Below are positions 61,932 to 64,000 of a DNA stretch of 64,000 nucleotides, piece after piece; position 1 is the first letter of the stretch, and every line of letters starts with the position of its first letter. The translations under genes and the position numbers were made by a program. Under the pieces are notes generated by a model. It was not told where the DNA came from. It was given only the letters and a program-made list of their open reading frames with translations, and did no database searches. Origin of the DNA: Paracoccus sp. MBLB3053 (GTDB lineage Bacteria; Pseudomonadota; Alphaproteobacteria; Rhodobacterales; Rhodobacteraceae); contig NZ_JAVQLW010000001.1 in NCBI RefSeq assembly GCF_031822435.1, positions 1,993,501-2,057,500 on the forward strand. Direction: 5' to 3'.

Positions 61932-63185
61932 ATGAGTTTCAGCGGAAAAACTGGGCGGAAGCGCGAGCGGCACGTCTTCACAGGCGAAGAAGGGCTGGCG
62001 AAGATTCCTTTTGCGAGAAATGCAACCCGAGAAGTGCACCATGATTCGGAGAATGCCGTTCTGAAGGTCTATGCCAACAAGCGGTCGCTTTCGTTCGTGG
62101 TCGAGAAGTTCCACAATGGCGAATTCCTCACGAAGAAGCTGGGAGCAGTCGGGAGTTTGTCGCTGGCACAGGCACAGGAACTGGCGACGCAATGGGCGAA
62201 GCAGTTCATCGATGGAACTCTCAGTCAGCTTCAGTCAGATGCCGCGATGGAAACGCTGACTCTGGCTGACGGGTTCGCGTTGGCCGTTCAAAACTATGAT
62301 CGAGCGGCCACGCGCAGCTACTACGCCAGCGTGTGGGCGAACCATCTTGAGCCGAAGTTTGGCAAAAGGCGCATGGTTGAACTGTCAAAGTCAATCGACG
62401 AGGTGAAGGCTTGGTATCGCACGATGAAGGAGAAGAACAAGTTCATTGCCGACGCCTGCGTGAAGACGATGAACTCGATCTACCTCCACAGCCGCGACCA
62501 CTTCCATCACCTCCCGCGTTCGCCTGGACTTTATGCCAAGGACAAGAAGCGCGGGAAATACGTTCCGAAGCGCTATGACATCAGCGAGAGGTCTTTGCAC
62601 GAACACCACGCTGCGATTGCACGGGCGACAAATGAGCCGGTGAAGCAGGCGTTCCTCGATTTCGTCTATTTCACCGGAATGCGCCCTCGCACGGTGCGCG
62701 AGCTACGCTGGTCTTGGTTCATGGAAGGCGACGATTTCCAGCCGGCAGGCTTCCTTGTTCCAGCAGACTTCATGAAAGTTCCGAACGAGTTCTTTTGCCC
62801 GCTCACAGACCAACTGCTCGAAGTTATAGCCCGCGTCAGCCACCTCGGTAGCGAGTTCGTATTCCCGTCGCCAAGCACTGGCGGTCGGATTGGCGACTAC
62901 AAGTTACCTGGCGCATGGCTGGCGTCGCGGCTGCGGAAGCATTTTGCAACCGCCGCACATAAGGTTTTAGGCAACTGGGCAATGGGTGAGGCCCTCATGG
63001 CGCATACTTTGCCTGCACTGGGCAAAAGCTACGTCCATCCGACGCATGAAGACCTAGCGGAAGCTGCGGCCAAGGTCCATTCTGTGCTCGCTGCTAAAGG
63101 AGGATACCATGAACGAGGAACTGACCGGATGGCCGAAGGAAGGGTCTTGCAGCTCACTTTCCAAGTCGGAGAAGGCGAAGGTTGA
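61932..63185 (+). CDS. int: Tyrosine-type integrase with altered catalytic motif
   Basis: The 417-residue protein has a SAM-like core-binding domain (A-T-R-S-Y-Y-A-S-V-W-A-N-H-L) and a catalytic domain with the first Arg in F-T-G-M-R-P-R-T-V-R-E-L (about 249). A nucleophile Tyr lies in G-K-S-Y-V-H-P-T (about 367) with an upstream His in M-A-H-T-L. In the position of H-x-x-R it reads S-R-L-R-K-H-F, so the usual His is replaced by Ser. The C-terminus beyond the tyrosine overlaps the next gene by 77 bp in another frame. It starts a second element, running to the right end. Confidence 0.88.
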   Translation: MSFSGKTGRKRERHVFTGEEGLAKIPFARNATREVHHDSENAVLKVYANKRSLSFVVEKFHNGEFLTKKLGAVGSLSLAQAQELATQWAKQFIDGTLSQLQSDAAMETLTLADGFALAVQNYDRAATRSYYASVWANHLEPKFGKRRMVELSKSIDEVKAWYRTMKEKNKFIADACVKTMNSIYLHSRDHFHHLPRSPGLYAKDKKRGKYVPKRYDISERSLHEHHAAIARATNEPVKQAFLDFVYFTGMRPRTVRELRWSWFMEGDDFQPAGFLVPADFMKVPNEFFCPLTDQLLEVIARVSHLGSEFVFPSPSTGGRIGDYKLPGAWLASRLRKHFATAAHKVLGNWAMGEALMAHTLPALGKSYVHPTHEDLAEAAAKVHSVLAAKGGYHERGTDRMAEGRVLQLTFQVGEGEG

Positions 63186-63465
63186 CCGGACTTCAAATCG
63201 CATCGAACTCATGCTGTTGAAGCCTCCGGCGCGCACCGATGCTGAGGCCGTTTCCGCAGAGATTGCTCGTCTCAATGCGCTGGCGGGCCGGAAATGGCTC
63301 AGGTCAAAGGAAGCCGCCGAGTTTCTCGGAAAGCAAACAGACGACCAATTGCGGAAATGGCGGCGCATAGGAGGGAAGGGGCCTCCATTCGTAAAGAAGC
63401 ACGGAAGGATAGAATATCCGCTAGACCTTTTGGTTAAGTGGCGCGAAGAAAACCAAGACGAATAA
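63109..63465 (+). CDS. Excisionase-like helix-turn-helix protein
   Basis: The 118-residue product has an unusually strong ribosome site (AAAGGAGGATACC before ATG). The C-terminal half is a MerR/HTH_17-like DNA-binding domain (W-L-R-S-K-E-A-A-E-F-L-G-K-Q-T, K-W-R-R-I-G-G-K-G-P-P-F, I-E-Y-P-L-D-L-L-V-K-W). It begins inside the integrase gene and probably controls excision. Confidence 0.8.
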   Translation: MNEELTGWPKEGSCSSLSKSEKAKVDRTSNRIELMLLKPPARTDAEAVSAEIARLNALAGRKWLRSKEAAEFLGKQTDDQLRKWRRIGGKGPPFVKKHGRIEYPLDLLVKWREENQDE

Positions 63466-63475
63466 ACCAACCACG

Positions 63476-63510
63476 GGGCGCATTTGGAAAATCCGATTGC
63501 GCCCTTCTTA
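63476..63510 (+). terminator. Terminator after the excisionase-like gene
   Basis: GGGCGCA (63476-63482) and TGCGCCC (63498-63504) form a perfect 7-bp stem followed by TTCTTATTT. It lies 10 bp after the stop codon. Confidence 0.75.
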
Positions 63511-63577
63511 TTTGGCTTGCGGCGATATTGGATCTGCTAAAAACTTGCTTTAGCAATGCAATTAAGGAGCAAGGCAA

Positions 63578-63838
63578 GTGTTAATCCGTGCAGCCTTCGT
63601 GGCTATTTCCGTTGCGTGGCTTTCTGCTTGCGGGAATATGCACGAAGTCGAAGATGCCATGATGCTGACAGACAAAAAGGCTATGGCGGAATACGCGGAC
63701 AAGGATCGCCTCAATTCCATTCGTGAAACGCGGAAAAAGATCGACGCAATGCCGCGCTGCTCGACCGTAACCACCACTGGATATATCAGAGGATACGGAT
63801 CGACTTATTCGAGTTTCCATACCTGCGTTTCTTATTAA
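63578..63838 (+). CDS. Small lipoprotein
   Basis: The 86-residue product starts with GTG behind AAGGAG. The signal peptide ends with the lipobox L-S-A-C (Cys18). The mature part has a charged helix (D-K-K-A-M-A-E-Y-A-D-K-D-R) and two more cysteines near the end. It would be anchored to a membrane facing the periplasm. Function is unknown. Confidence 0.75.
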   Translation: MLIRAAFVAISVAWLSACGNMHEVEDAMMLTDKKAMAEYADKDRLNSIRETRKKIDAMPRCSTVTTTGYIRGYGSTYSSFHTCVSY

Positions 63839-63914
63839 TCCGCCGCAGTCTTTGCTATATGTATGAGGTCGTCTTGCTATAATGTTTGCAGCATTCATAG
63901 CGGGATTGACCCTA

Positions 63915-64000
63915 TGCGAAACCAACCCATTCCGATTATCCTGCCCACCGTCACCCTAAAAGACGGAACCTCGGTAAAACTATCTGCCGCGTTCACTCAA
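63915..64000 (+). CDS. Start of an unidentified gene, cut by the window end
   Basis: A frame from ATG 63915 encodes R-N-Q-P-I-P-I-I-L-P-T-V-T-L-K-D-G-T-S-V and continues beyond 64000. The beta-strand pattern suggests a small DNA-binding or structural protein, but only 28 residues are visible. The start codon has no strong ribosome site. Confidence 0.4.

Larger units (their letters stand above)
61932..64000. mobile_element. Left part of a second integrative element
   Basis: An integrase, an excisionase-like DNA-binding protein, a small lipoprotein and the start of another gene follow preT without core genes between them. The right end lies outside the window. No tRNA or duplicated attachment site can be identified at the left end. 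Confidence 0.65.

Overview
The window looks like the chromosome of a Rhodobacteraceae alphaproteobacterium, most likely Paracoccus or a close relative. This rests on high GC, the style of the core genes (trpB, preTA, a PuuE-UraD fusion with ureidoglycine aminohydrolase), tightly overlapping operons, and IS relics of types common in that group. The genus is an inference from gene content only. No rRNA or CRISPR array is present. There is one tRNA gene.

Layout. (1) 1-7.2 kb is core metabolism: the end of a GNAT acetyltransferase, trpB, a DsbA-like oxidoreductase, AlkB, glyoxalase I, and a purine (urate/allantoin) catabolism block with its own NCS2-type purine permease. (2) 7.2-16.5 kb holds a decayed istB and then two side-by-side copies of one cassette: a secreted DUF3604 (PHP-like) protein, a membrane-anchored parvulin-like foldase and a HupE/UreJ-type membrane protein. 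The first copy also has a DUF302 gene, and a Crp/Fnr-type regulator lies between the copies. (3) 16.5-19.4 kb is a gene-poor zone with four degenerate ~100-bp repeats, followed by mcrC with a truncated upstream partner and a phage lysis-type fragment. (4) 19.4-27.6 kb is a LysR gene divergent from a dipeptide-type ABC transporter operon that contains a fumarase/aspartase-superfamily lyase. (5) 27.8-39.9 kb is a defence- and island-like patchwork: a helicase IV-like protein with embedded nuclease and zinc ribbon, an AlpA gene, a DUF6602 nuclease-like protein, IS5 debris, a TrlF-type PHP-ATPase, a truncated Cap4/DUF4297-like N-terminus, and a truncated integrase.

(6) 40,028-58,946 is an integrated element bounded by a 14-bp direct repeat equal to the 3' end (with CCA) of the tRNA-Ser(UGA) gene. 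It carries an integrase, AlpA, a RepA-type ATPase, an HK97-type head module with a fused protease-capsid gene, two tail-tube-like proteins, small and large terminase, a tape measure protein, and a minus-strand cargo group at its right end. I see no lysis genes, tail tip or fibre genes, or recognisable repressor. It is either a heavily reduced prophage or a phage satellite that builds its own head and part of a tail. (7) 59.0-61.7 kb is core again: preA and preT (pyrimidine reduction). (8) From 61.9 kb a second integrase with an excisionase-like gene begins another element that runs off the window.

The best candidates for undescribed biology are the duplicated DUF3604/foldase/HupE cassette and the minimal tRNA-Ser element with its unusual gene order and cargo.
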